DNA of 5,976 nt from Bacteroidales bacterium (GTDB lineage Bacteria > Bacteroidota > Bacteroidia > Bacteroidales > UBA932). Positions within the stretch are counted from its first letter, which is position 1. Every line of letters starts with the position of its first letter. Of this stretch, positions 1-5,976 are shown in pieces. Location: positions 1 through 5,976 of the forward strand of contig SFJB01000098.1 of NCBI GenBank assembly GCA_004555145.1. The letters run 5' to 3'. Position numbers and translations under genes: made by a program. The notes beneath the pieces are model-generated. The model was not told the DNA's origin and did not search any database. It saw only the letters and a program-made list of their open reading frames with translations.

Positions 1-46
1 CCCCCACATTAAAAGTGTGATGCTCTACCTACTGAGCTAACGAGTC
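1..46 (-). tRNA. tRNA-Lys (anticodon TTT), 3' part cut off by window edge
   Basis: On the minus strand the 5' part of a tRNA begins at base 46 with acceptor strand GACTCGT. A D-arm follows, with GCTC/GAGC stem and an 8-base loop AGTAGGTA. The anticodon stem is TCACA/TGTGG (four Watson-Crick pairs and one T-G pair), and the 7-base loop is CTTTTAA. The anticodon TTT lies at + strand bases 13-11, which makes it tRNA-Lys reading AAA/AAG. The variable loop is just entered at base 1. The T-arm, the 3' acceptor strand and any encoded CCA lie outside the window, so closure of the acceptor stem cannot be tested. A Bacteroidota-type promoter sits directly upstream. Confidence 0.93.
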
Positions 47-62
47 CTCCGTTTTGGGATTG

Positions 63-94
63 CAAAGTTACCTTTTCTTTTTATATTATCCAAA
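63..94 (-). promoter_or_regulatory. Promoter for tRNA-Lys
   Basis: On the minus strand a TTTG (-33 type) at 94-91 is followed after 20 bases by TAACTTTG at 70-63, a perfect match to the Bacteroidota -7 consensus TAnnTTTG. Transcription would be expected to start near base 57, leaving a leader of about 10 bases before the mature tRNA at 46. The spacer and upstream flank are extremely AT-rich, which suits a strong stable-RNA promoter. The motif match is seen directly; activity is inferred. Confidence 0.75.
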
Positions 95-97
95 TAT

Positions 98-117
98 TTT
101 TGAAAAAATTTTCAAAA
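98..117. repeat. AT-rich perfect inverted repeat upstream of tRNA-Lys promoter
   Basis: TTTTGAAAA (98-106) and its exact complement TTTTCAAAA (109-117) are separated by 2 bases. A further partial copy, TTTTTCAAA, follows at 118-126. The repeat lies just upstream of the -33 element of the tRNA promoter. It could act as an UP-like AT element or a protein site, or simply reflect base composition, since nearly every base in this stretch is A or T. Confidence 0.5.
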
Positions 118-145
118 TTTTTCAAATCCCTGAACATCCTCAACC

Positions 146-174
146 AAAAAGGACTGCCCTTTGCAGAGCAGTCC
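146..174 (-). terminator. Rho-independent terminator of dnaK
   Basis: Read on the minus strand, GGACTGC (174-168) pairs with GCAGTCC (157-151). Inside it are a single mismatch, two more base pairs and a 4-base loop. TTTTT (150-146) follows the stem directly. The stem begins about 17 bases after the dnaK stop codons, the usual place for an intrinsic terminator. It also separates dnaK transcription from the tRNA promoter. Confidence 0.88.
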
Positions 175-194
175 AATTCATATTGTTATGCTTA

Positions 195-2099
195 TCAGTT
201 GTTGCCGTAGTCAGGAGCCGGACCCTGCGGGCCAGGCTGACCGCCCTGTGGACCCTGAGGACCTTCAGGATTCTGAGGGCCCTGGGCACCGGCCTGCGCG
301 GCTTTTGCCATATCCTCGGATGCTGCGTGCCATGCGGCCTCGAGCTCGGAGTTGTAACGGTCGATATCAGCAATGTTCTTGGAATCCACAGCGCCCTTCA
401 GACCATTGCATGCATTCTCGATTGCGCTGCGCTTCTCTGCCGGAATCTTGTCACCGTACTCCTTGAGGTTCTTCTGGGTCTGGAACACCATCGCATCGGC
501 ATTGTTGATCTTGTCAACCCTCTCCCTCTCTGCCTTATCGGCCTCCTCGTTCGCCTTCGCCTCGTCACGCATCCTCTTGATCTCTTCATCGCTCAGGCCG
601 CTGGATGCCTCGATGCGTATGTGCTGCTCCTTGCCGGTAGCCTTGTCCTTTGCCGATACGCTCAGGATACCGTTGGTATCGATATCGAAGGAAACCTCGA
701 TCTGAGGTATTCCACGCGGTGCCGGAGCAATTCCGTCGAGGTGGAACACACCGATCTGCTTGTTGTCCTTGGCCATAGGACGCTCGCCCTGGAGCACCCT
801 CACCTCAACTGAAGGCTGGTTGTCTGCCGCTGTTGAGAACACCTGATCCTTGTGTACCGGGATGGTGGTGTTGGCTTCGATAAGCTTGGTCATCACTCCG
901 CCGAGGGTTTCGATACCCAGGGAGAGAGGAGTCACATCAAGAAGAAGCACGTCCTTCACGTCGCCTGCAAGCACGCCGCCCTGGATAGCTGCACCGATGG
1001 CAACCACTTCGTCAGGGTTCACACTCTTGTTAGGCTCCTTGCCGAAGAAGCTCTTGACGAGTTCCTGCACCTTAGGAATACGGGTTGAACCACCCACGAG
1101 AAGCACTTCGTCGATATCGGATGCGCTGAGATGTGCGTCTGCGAGCGCCTTGCGGCAAGGCTCGATGGAACGCTGGAAGAGGTCATCGCACAGAGCCTCG
1201 AACTTGGCCCTGGTGAGAGTCTTCACAAGATGCTTAGGCATACCGTCGACAGCGGTGATGTATGGAAGGTTGATTTCCGCACTGCTGGCGTTGGAAAGCT
1301 CGATCTTGGCCTTCTCCGCAGCCTCCTTAAGGCGCTGGAGAGCCATAGGATCCTTCTTGAGGTCAATTCCACCGTTGTCGGTAGCGAACTCGCGGGCAAG
1401 CCATTCGATGATGGCGTGATCGAAGTCGTCACCTCCCAGGTGGGTGTCTCCGTTGGTGGACTTGACTTCGAATACGCCGTCGCCAAGTTCAAGGATGGAG
1501 ATATCGAAGGTACCGCCGCCGAGATCGTATACGGCGACCTTCATATTCTTGTTCTTCTTGTCAAGACCGTAGGCAAGCGCTGCCGCAGTAGGCTCGTTGA
1601 TGATACGCTTCACTTCGAGACCTGCGATCTTACCTGCCTCCTTGGTAGCCTGACGCTGAGAATCGGAGAAGTATGCAGGGACTGTGATGACAGCCTCAGT
1701 GACTTCCTGACGGAGATAGTCCTCGGCAGTCTTCTTCATCTTCTGAAGAATGATGGCAGAAATCTCCTGAGGAGAGTACTGACGACCTGCTATTTCCACA
1801 CGCGGAGTATTGTTGTCGCCGCGGACCACATTGTATGGAACGCGTGCTATTTCCCTTCCAACCTGGTCATAGGTCTCACCCATAAACCTCTTGATGGAGA
1901 AAATTGTGTTCTTTGGATTTGTAATGGCCTGACGCTTCGCCGGATTGCCGACCTTGCGCTCACCGTTGTCAGTGAATGCCACTACTGAAGGAGTGGTGCG
2001 GGTACCCTCCTCGTTGATGATAACTGTTGGCTGATTGCCCTCCATTACGGCCACACAGGAATTCGTGGTGCCGAGATCAATACCGATAATCTTTCCCAT
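195..2099 (-). CDS. dnaK: Chaperone DnaK (Hsp70)
   Basis: Cytosolic Hsp70 chaperone of 634 residues, close to the usual 630-640. It binds exposed hydrophobic peptide segments in an ATP-driven cycle with DnaJ and GrpE, neither of which is encoded here. The nucleotide-binding domain (about 1-380) shows phosphate loop GIDLGTTNS (6-14), Lys70 in [16 protein letters not shown] (192-201) and [11 protein letters not shown] (335-345). The interdomain linker is DVLLLDV (383-389). The substrate-binding beta domain runs to about 500, and the helical lid from about 502 to 600. The NBD is of the longer Gram-negative type. The tail (603-634) is Gly/Pro/Gln-rich and lacks the usual acidic EEV-type end. I chose the ATG at 2099 because it gives the family-typical [10 protein letters not shown]; an in-frame GTG at 2123 would add eight unconserved residues. 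The gene ends in tandem stops TGA TAA. It has its own promoter and terminator, so it is probably monocistronic. Confidence 0.98.
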   Translation of the reverse strand: MGKIIGIDLGTTNSCVAVMEGNQPTVIINEEGTRTTPSVVAFTDNGERKVGNPAKRQAITNPKNTIFSIKRFMGETYDQVGREIARVPYNVVRGDNNTPRVEIAGRQYSPQEISAIILQKMKKTAEDYLRQEVTEAVITVPAYFSDSQRQATKEAGKIAGLEVKRIINEPTAAALAYGLDKKNKNMKVAVYDLGGGTFDISILELGDGVFEVKSTNGDTHLGGDDFDHAIIEWLAREFATDNGGIDLKKDPMALQRLKEAAEKAKIELSNASSAEINLPYITAVDGMPKHLVKTLTRAKFEALCDDLFQRSIEPCRKALADAHLSASDIDEVLLVGGSTRIPKVQELVKSFFGKEPNKSVNPDEVVAIGAAIQGGVLAGDVKDVLLLDVTPLSLGIETLGGVMTKLIEANTTIPVHKDQVFSTAADNQPSVEVRVLQGERPMAKDNKQIGVFHLDGIAPAPRGIPQIEVSFDIDTNGILSVSAKDKATGKEQHIRIEASSGLSDEEIKRMRDEAKANEEADKAERERVDKINNADAMVFQTQKNLKEYGDKIPAEKRSAIENACNGLKGAVDSKNIADIDRYNSELEAAWHAASEDMAKAAQAGAQGPQNPEGPQGPQGGQPGPQGPAPDYGNN

Positions 2100-2131
2100 A
2101 TCTATAAACTTTTTAAATTTCACTTCTTCTG

Positions 2132-2147
2132 CCGCCTCTTCGGGCGG
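2132..2147 (-). other. GC-rich hairpin in the dnaK 5' leader
   Basis: In the predicted dnaK leader, CCGCC (2147-2143) and GGCGG (2136-2132) form a five-pair all-GC stem with a 6-base loop. It lies 32 bases before the ATG, between the proposed transcription start (about 2158) and the AT-rich ribosome-entry region. It has no T-run, so it is not a terminator. Any role in mRNA stability or temperature-dependent translation is speculative. Confidence 0.4.
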
Positions 2148-2163
2148 TTCGACAGTACATCAT

Positions 2164-2196
2164 CAAAAGTTTTGCCAAGGCGGAAATTATGACAAA
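2164..2196 (-). promoter_or_regulatory. Putative promoter of dnaK
   Basis: On the minus strand TTTG (2196-2193) is followed after 21 bases by AACTTTTG (2171-2164), one base off the Bacteroidota -7 consensus TAnnTTTG. It would start transcription near 2158 and give a leader of about 60 bases. It sits just past the guaA terminator, so dnaK needs a promoter in this gap. I saw no CIRCE element (TTAGCACTC-N9-GAGTGCTAA) and no E. coli sigma-32 type sequence. The imperfect -7 box makes this the weakest of the three promoter calls. Confidence 0.5.
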
Positions 2197-2202
2197 TTGT
2201 CA
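2190..2202. promoter_or_regulatory. Inverted repeat over the dnaK -33 element (possible operator)
   Basis: TGACAA-A-TTGTCA is a perfect 6+6 base inverted repeat around one central base, within the dnaK/guaA gap. It covers the TTTG proposed as the dnaK -33 element and lies immediately beyond the T-tract of the guaA terminator. Its position fits a repressor or activator site, but no matching regulator is encoded in the window. A short palindrome in AT-rich DNA may also be chance. Confidence 0.35.
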
Positions 2203-2204
2203 CT

Positions 2205-2243
2205 AAAATAATAAAAATGGCACGCAGGAGCCCTGCGTGCCAT
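2205..2243 (-). terminator. Rho-independent terminator of the guaB-guaA operon
   Basis: On the minus strand GGCACGCAGG (2241-2232) and CCTGCGTGCC (2228-2219) form a perfect 10-pair stem with a 3-base loop, extended by two A-T pairs to 2243 and 2217. A T-rich tract, TTTTATTATTTT (2216-2205), follows. It begins 21 bases after the guaA stop. There is no T-run on the other side, so it works only in the minus direction. This is one of the clearest signals in the window. Confidence 0.95.
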
Positions 2244-2264
2244 ATATGAGCCAAAATTTCCTTG

Positions 2265-3797
2265 CTATTCCCACTCTATGGTTGCAGGCGGTTTGGAAGA
2301 GATGTCATAAACTACGCGATTGATGCCGCGTACCTTACGTATGATTTCATTGGACACGTCGGCGAGGAAGTCGTAAGGCAGGTGCACCCAGTCGGCGGTC
2401 ATACCGTCCACCGAAGTCACTGCGCGCAGGGCAACAGTACTTTCGTAGGTACGTTCGTCACCCATCACACCCACGCTGCGAACCGGCAGAAGTATTGCTC
2501 CGGCCTGCCATACCGAGTCGTAGAGCCCGTACTCACGCAGTTTACTGATATATATGTCGTCAGCTTCCTGAAGCACGGCCACCTTCTCGGCTGTAACCTC
2601 TCCGAGCACCCTGATCGCAAGGCCGGGGCCCGGGAAAGGATGCCTTCCGAGTATGACAGGATCCAGGCCAAGCGCCTTGCCAACCCTGCGGACCTCGTCC
2701 TTGAAGAGCAGCCTTAGCGGCTCAACCACCTTGAGGTGCATATCCTCAGGCAGACCGCCGACGTTGTGGTGGCTCTTTATGGTCACGGAATGTCCCTTCA
2801 CGGAAGAGGACTCGATGACGTCAGGATAGATGGTGCCCTGGGCGAGCCAGCGGGCATCGGCAAACTTCTTCGCTTCGGCGTTGAACACTTCCACGAAATC
2901 ACGGCCGATGATTTTTCTCTTCTTCTCAGGGTCGGTAACACCAGCAAGGTCACCCAGGAATCTGTCGGCAGCTTTCACTCCGACCACGTTCAGGCCCATA
3001 CCCTCGTAGGACTTGAGCACGTCCTCGAACTCGTTCTTCCTGAGCAGGCCGGAATCCACGAAGATGCAGCGCAGCTTCGGACCTATAGCCCTGTGCAGCA
3101 GCAAACCGGCAACGCTGGAATCCACGCCGCCCGAGAGGGCAAGAATCACCTCGTCATCCCCGAGTTTTTCGCGCAGCTCAGCGACAGTCGCATCTACGAA
3201 ATTCTCCGGAGTCCAGTCTCCGGGGCAGCCGCAGATGCCAAGCACGAAGTTGGCGAGCAGCTGTTTGCCGCACTCGCTGTGATAGACTTCCGGATGGAAC
3301 TGAATGCCCCAGGTTGGCTCATCAGGGAAACGGAAGGCCGCGTTCCTGACGCTGGCGGTAGAGCCTATGACCTCCAGATCCGAAGGCAGTCCTGTAATCG
3401 TATCGCCGTGGGACATCCACACCGTGGACTCCTTCGGCAGACCCTTCATCAGCGGGTCGGACGCATTGACTACGGAAAGCGTCGCGCGACCGTACTCGCG
3501 GGAGGTGGCAGGAACCACTTCCCCACCCTTCTTCCACGCAAGCCACTGGGCTCCGTAACATATTCCAAGCAGAGGAAGTACGCCCCTGATGCCGTCCAGC
3601 ACAGGCTGGGGAGCATCCGTATTGCGCACGGAAGCCGGACTGCCGGAAAGTATCACTCCCTTCACGGAAGCGTCCGGAGAGGGATAACGGTCAAACGGAT
3701 GTATTTCGCAATAAACTCCGGCCTCCCTGACGCGGCGAGCGATAAGCTGAGTGTACTGGGAGCCGAAATCGAGTATAAGTATCTTGTTGTTATTCAC
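2265..3797 (-). CDS. guaA: GMP synthase (glutamine-hydrolysing)
   Basis: Converts XMP to GMP using ATP and glutamine, the last step of guanine nucleotide synthesis. It is 510 residues from the chosen start, close to the usual 510-525. The N-terminal class I amidotransferase domain (about 4-190) has nucleophile Cys80 in GICYGAQ and the His168/Glu170 pair in FHPEV. The ATP-pyrophosphatase domain has P-loop SGGVDSS (222-228). The C-terminal dimerisation domain carries [15 protein letters not shown] (386-400), RSVGVMGD (440-447) and an end in KPPATIEWE. All key residues are present. The start is the GTG at 3797: it places FGSQYTQLI correctly, and the first in-frame ATG is far inside the domain (Met117). 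A longer frame reaching 3875 would add 26 unconserved residues inside guaB. The GTG overlaps the guaB stop by 8 bases, which implies cotranscription and probably translational coupling. The stop is TAG. Confidence 0.97.
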   Translation of the reverse strand: MNNNKILILDFGSQYTQLIARRVREAGVYCEIHPFDRYPSPDASVKGVILSGSPASVRNTDAPQPVLDGIRGVLPLLGICYGAQWLAWKKGGEVVPATSREYGRATLSVVNASDPLMKGLPKESTVWMSHGDTITGLPSDLEVIGSTASVRNAAFRFPDEPTWGIQFHPEVYHSECGKQLLANFVLGICGCPGDWTPENFVDATVAELREKLGDDEVILALSGGVDSSVAGLLLHRAIGPKLRCIFVDSGLLRKNEFEDVLKSYEGMGLNVVGVKAADRFLGDLAGVTDPEKKRKIIGRDFVEVFNAEAKKFADARWLAQGTIYPDVIESSSVKGHSVTIKSHHNVGGLPEDMHLKVVEPLRLLFKDEVRRVGKALGLDPVILGRHPFPGPGLAIRVLGEVTAEKVAVLQEADDIYISKLREYGLYDSVWQAGAILLPVRSVGVMGDERTYESTVALRAVTSVDGMTADWVHLPYDFLADVSNEIIRKVRGINRVVYDISSKPPATIEWE

Positions 3798-5268
3798 CTC
3801 TGGTATAGTTAGGGGTTTCTTTGGTAATGGTAACGTCGTGCGGGTGGCTCTCAGCCATACCGCTGGCGGTAACACGCACGAATTTTGCCTGCTTCAAGGT
3901 CTCGAGGTCAGGAGCACCGCAGTATCCCATTCCGGAACGGAGTCCGCCCACAAGCTGGTACACGGTCTCCGAAAGGGTGCCCTTGTACGGCACGCGGCCA
4001 ACGATTCCCTCAGGTACGAGTTTGCTGATGTCGGTCTTGTCGTCCTGGAAGTAACGGTCCTTGGAACCTGCAGCCATCGCGTCAATGGAGCCCATTCCGC
4101 GGTAGGACTTGAACTTGCGTCCGTTGTAGATGATGGTCTCGCCTGGAGACTCCTCCGTACCGGCGAACATGGATCCGCACATCACGCAGTCGCCACCGGC
4201 GGCAAGAGCCTTCACAATGTCTCCGGAATACCTCAGTCCACCGTCGGCAATGAGGGTTGCGCCGCTGCCCTTGATGGCCTGGTATGCTCCGAAGATTGCG
4301 GAGAGCTGAGGCACGCCCACGCCTGCCACGATACGGGTAGTGCAGATGGAGCCCGGTCCTATTCCGACCTTCACGCCGTCAGCGCCTGCCTCCACCAGCA
4401 TACGGGCGGCATCCTCTGTCGCCACGTTGCCCACAACCACGTCTATGCCCGGGAACTGCGCCTTCACCTGCTTGAGCAGATCCACCACCCTCTTGCTGTG
4501 GGCGTGCGCGCAGTCGAGAACCACGGCATCCACGCTTTCCGCAGCGAGTGCAGCCACGCGAACCAGGGCATCGGAAGTAATTCCCACTCCCGCGGCTACG
4601 CGGAGCCTGCCCTTCGCATCCTTGCAGGCATTAGGGTGGAGGCGCTCCTTGATGAGGTCCTTGTATGTAATCAGGCCTACGATCTTGCCGTTAGCGTCAA
4701 CCACCGGCAACTTCTCGACCTTGTATTTCTGAAGCACGGTCTTCACGTGCTCGCGGTCAGTCTCGGTGTCGAGTATGGTCACAAGGTTCTCGGAAGTCAT
4801 CACATCCTTGATGAGCAGGGTCATATCGTCCTGGAAACGCACGTCCCTGTTGGTGACTATACCTACCAGACGGCCCTCAGTGTCCGTCACCGGAATACCA
4901 CCGATATGGTTGTCGTGCATCAGGGCAAGGGCGTCTCCCACCGTCTGGTTCTGATTGATCGTGACGGGGTCGTTGATCATTCCGTTCTCGGACCTCTTCA
5001 CCTTGCGGACTTCGGCGGCCTGCGCGGCAATGCTCATATTCTTATGAATAACGCCGATTCCACCTTCTCTTGCAAGAGCTATGGCCATCGGCGCTTCGGT
5101 AACTGTGTCCATGGCAGCGGACACGATAGGGATGTTGAGTGGAATGTTCCGCGAAAAGCGGCTGCTCAGGCTGACTTCCCTCGGATGGACCTCCGAGTAG
5201 GCCGGAATCAGGAGCACGTCATCGAAGGTAAGACCTTCCAAAGCGATTTTTTCTTCTGCGAATGACAT
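3790..5268 (-). CDS. guaB: Inosine-5'-monophosphate dehydrogenase
   Basis: Oxidises IMP to XMP with NAD+, the committed step to guanine nucleotides. It is 492 residues, full family length, and cytosolic. The N-terminal [10 protein letters not shown] (13-22) opens a TIM barrel, which is interrupted by a pair of CBS domains (about 97-210) that normally sense adenine/guanine nucleotides. Catalytic Cys309 lies in [14 protein letters not shown]-binding DGGLRYSGD (342-350), GTEESPGE (370-377) and YRGMGS (389-394) are all present. The mobile flap has RYFQ (405-408) and [12 protein letters not shown], with the catalytic Arg425. The loop usually read as D-x-A-H-G-H-S is DCAHAHS here (252-258). The ATG at 5268 is preceded by a strong promoter and a leader of only about 20 bases. 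Its last 8 bases (GTGAATAA) also hold the guaA start, so the two genes form one operon. Confidence 0.98.
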   Translation of the reverse strand: MSFAEEKIALEGLTFDDVLLIPAYSEVHPREVSLSSRFSRNIPLNIPIVSAAMDTVTEAPMAIALAREGGIGVIHKNMSIAAQAAEVRKVKRSENGMINDPVTINQNQTVGDALALMHDNHIGGIPVTDTEGRLVGIVTNRDVRFQDDMTLLIKDVMTSENLVTILDTETDREHVKTVLQKYKVEKLPVVDANGKIVGLITYKDLIKERLHPNACKDAKGRLRVAAGVGITSDALVRVAALAAESVDAVVLDCAHAHSKRVVDLLKQVKAQFPGIDVVVGNVATEDAARMLVEAGADGVKVGIGPGSICTTRIVAGVGVPQLSAIFGAYQAIKGSGATLIADGGLRYSGDIVKALAAGGDCVMCGSMFAGTEESPGETIIYNGRKFKSYRGMGSIDAMAAGSKDRYFQDDKTDISKLVPEGIVGRVPYKGTLSETVYQLVGGLRSGMGYCGAPDLETLKQAKFVRVTASGMAESHPHDVTITKETPNYTRGE

Positions 5269-5293
5269 ACGTGACGAGTAATTGTTATTCTTG

Positions 5294-5325
5294 CAAATAT
5301 AGTGATTATTCAGATTCAGAACAAA
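5294..5325 (-). promoter_or_regulatory. Promoter of the guaB-guaA operon
   Basis: On the minus strand TTTG (5325-5322) and TATATTTG (5301-5294) are separated by exactly 20 bases. The second element matches TAnnTTTG perfectly. The expected start near 5287 gives a leader of about 20 bases, too short for a riboswitch. The -33 element directly abuts the stop codon of the upstream transporter gene. Within the spacer, ATTCAG is repeated in tandem (+ strand 5308-5319). Confidence 0.8.
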
Positions 5326-5976
5326 TTAATCTTCTGCCGCCTTCGACTTGCGCTTGCGGTACAGTTGCCAGCTGTTGTAGCAGTTGTGCCATATGCTGTA
5401 GAATCCACCTGCGACGGACACCACCGGGGTAAAGAAAGTGTAGCCCAGCCAAATGGCAAAGACAGTATTCTTCTGCCCCAGGGCCTGACCTGCAGAAACC
5501 TTGCAGCGGCTGCGCGCCCCTATCACACGTCCTGCCCAGAACTGGAAGACGCAGGCAAGAAGGGAGGCGACGCAGATTTCCACGAGCACGGTCGAGCCGG
5601 CGTCATTATGCACTATGCTCCTGGTACTCATAAGGATGGCGAGACTCAGAGAGAATGCCCAGATATAGAAAGGGAGTTCGGAGAACCTGAGCAGGAAGGC
5701 ATGGAAGCGCGGCAGCAGGTAACGGGTGAGCCAGGCGAGCAGGCAGGGAAGAATAAGGAGAGGGAACACCTTCGCAAGTATTTTCAGGAAGGCACCATAG
5801 AACGAGAGCCCCTCCATAGGATGCACGAGCGGCACCATCAACGGTATCAGCACGGCGTCGGCAAGGTTGATGAGCACGGTGTAGGTCACTACCCCGGCCA
5901 TATTGCCTCCGAGTTTGCCTGTGACCACGGCGCAGGCTGTGGCCGTAGGGCAGATGATGCAGAGCATGGCGGTTTC
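5326..5976 (-). CDS. Bile acid:sodium symporter-family transporter, 5' end missing
   Basis: An inner-membrane secondary transporter of the BASS/SBF type. Only the last 216 residues are visible, because the frame runs open through the window edge (Glu-Thr-Ala precede the first internal Met). The first visible motif, CPTATACAVVTGKLGGN, corresponds to the CPGGTASN region at helix 4 of structurally known BASS proteins, so roughly the first three helices are missing. About five or six further hydrophobic segments follow. One contains GQKNTVFAIWLGYTFF, the counterpart of the conserved GxQN region that helps form a sodium site. The C-terminus is basic then acidic (YRKRKSKAAED) and probably cytoplasmic. 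The family moves organic anions with sodium, but the substrate cannot be told; a bile acid substrate should not be assumed. The stop is TAA. No terminator separates the gene from guaB. Confidence 0.85.
   Translation of the reverse strand, partial: ETAMLCIICPTATACAVVTGKLGGNMAGVVTYTVLINLADAVLIPLMVPLVHPMEGLSFYGAFLKILAKVFPLLILPCLLAWLTRYLLPRFHAFLLRFSELPFYIWAFSLSLAILMSTRSIVHNDAGSTVLVEICVASLLACVFQFWAGRVIGARSRCKVSAGQALGQKNTVFAIWLGYTFFTPVVSVAGGFYSIWHNCYNSWQLYRKRKSKAAED

Noticed and set aside
213..293. A short tandem DNA repeat array in the dnaK 3' end, considered as a mobile or CRISPR-like element
   Set aside because: The repeats are in-frame Gly-Pro-Gln codons with no regular spacers, so they are explained by the protein's low-complexity tail.
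1131..1988. Plus-strand open frames opposite dnaK (285 codons here; another of 252 codons at 54-812)
   Set aside because: Both are in register antisense to dnaK, and the second also runs through the tRNA promoter spacer and the dnaK terminator. They are codon-bias shadows.
2100..2123. An eight-residue N-terminal extension of DnaK from an in-frame GTG
   Set aside because: The added residues do not match DnaK, and the ATG at 2099 gives the conserved [10 protein letters not shown] start.
2100..2264. A CIRCE/HrcA operator before dnaK
   Set aside because: No TTAGCACTC or GAGTGCTAA half-site is present in the gap; the only palindromes are the terminator, the GC leader hairpin and TGACAAATTGTCA.
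2736..3812. A 358-codon plus-strand open frame opposite guaA
   Set aside because: It is in register antisense to guaA and is explained by the same avoidance of TTA, CTA and TCA codons. No family features are seen.
3798..3875. A 26-residue N-terminal extension of GuaA inside guaB
   Set aside because: The extra residues are unlike any GuaA N-terminus and come from the guaB coding region in another frame.
3751..5265. A 504-codon open frame on the plus strand spanning almost all of guaB
   Set aside because: It runs codon-for-codon opposite guaB, so it stays open merely because guaB rarely uses TTA, CTA or TCA codons. It shows no recognisable domain, while guaB is an unmistakable full-length enzyme.
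5269..5293. A purine riboswitch or attenuator before guaB
   Set aside because: The leader expected from the promoter is only about 20 bases, with no hairpin, so there is no room for such an element.

Overview
The window reads as ordinary chromosomal core sequence from a member of Bacteroidota, most likely the order Bacteroidales. Three things point there. The proteins resemble Bacteroidales DnaK, GuaA, GuaB and a bile acid:sodium symporter-family transporter. Three intergenic regions carry promoter-like pairs of the Bacteroidota type (TTTG, 20-21 bases, TAnnTTTG). No start codon has a clear Shine-Dalgarno sequence. The genus cannot be fixed from sequence reading alone. I saw no mobile element, CRISPR array, phage gene or defence system, and no previously undescribed system.

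Everything is transcribed from the minus strand, so the reading order is right to left. The right edge (5976-5326) holds the 3' two-thirds of a membrane transporter gene cut by the window end. After 57 bases come guaB (IMP dehydrogenase, 5268-3790) and guaA (GMP synthase, 3797-2265). Their ends overlap by 8 bases, with guaA starting at GTG. Together they form a two-gene guanine-nucleotide operon (IMP to XMP to GMP), driven by a well-formed promoter just before guaB and closed by a strong hairpin terminator at 2243-2205. dnaK (2099-195) follows with its own putative promoter and its own terminator (174-146). Last is an AT-rich spacer with a promoter reading into a tRNA-Lys(TTT) gene that is cut by the left edge.

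The window is densely packed. The only non-coding stretches are 47-191, 2100-2264 and 5269-5325, and each is accounted for by terminators and promoters. No stretch over 300 bases lacks a gene. The points most worth a second look are the collagen-like Gly-Pro-Gln tail of DnaK in place of the usual acidic EEV-type end, a perfect inverted repeat over the dnaK -33 element, the overlapping GTG start of guaA, and an unusual Gly-to-Ala change in a conserved loop of GuaB.
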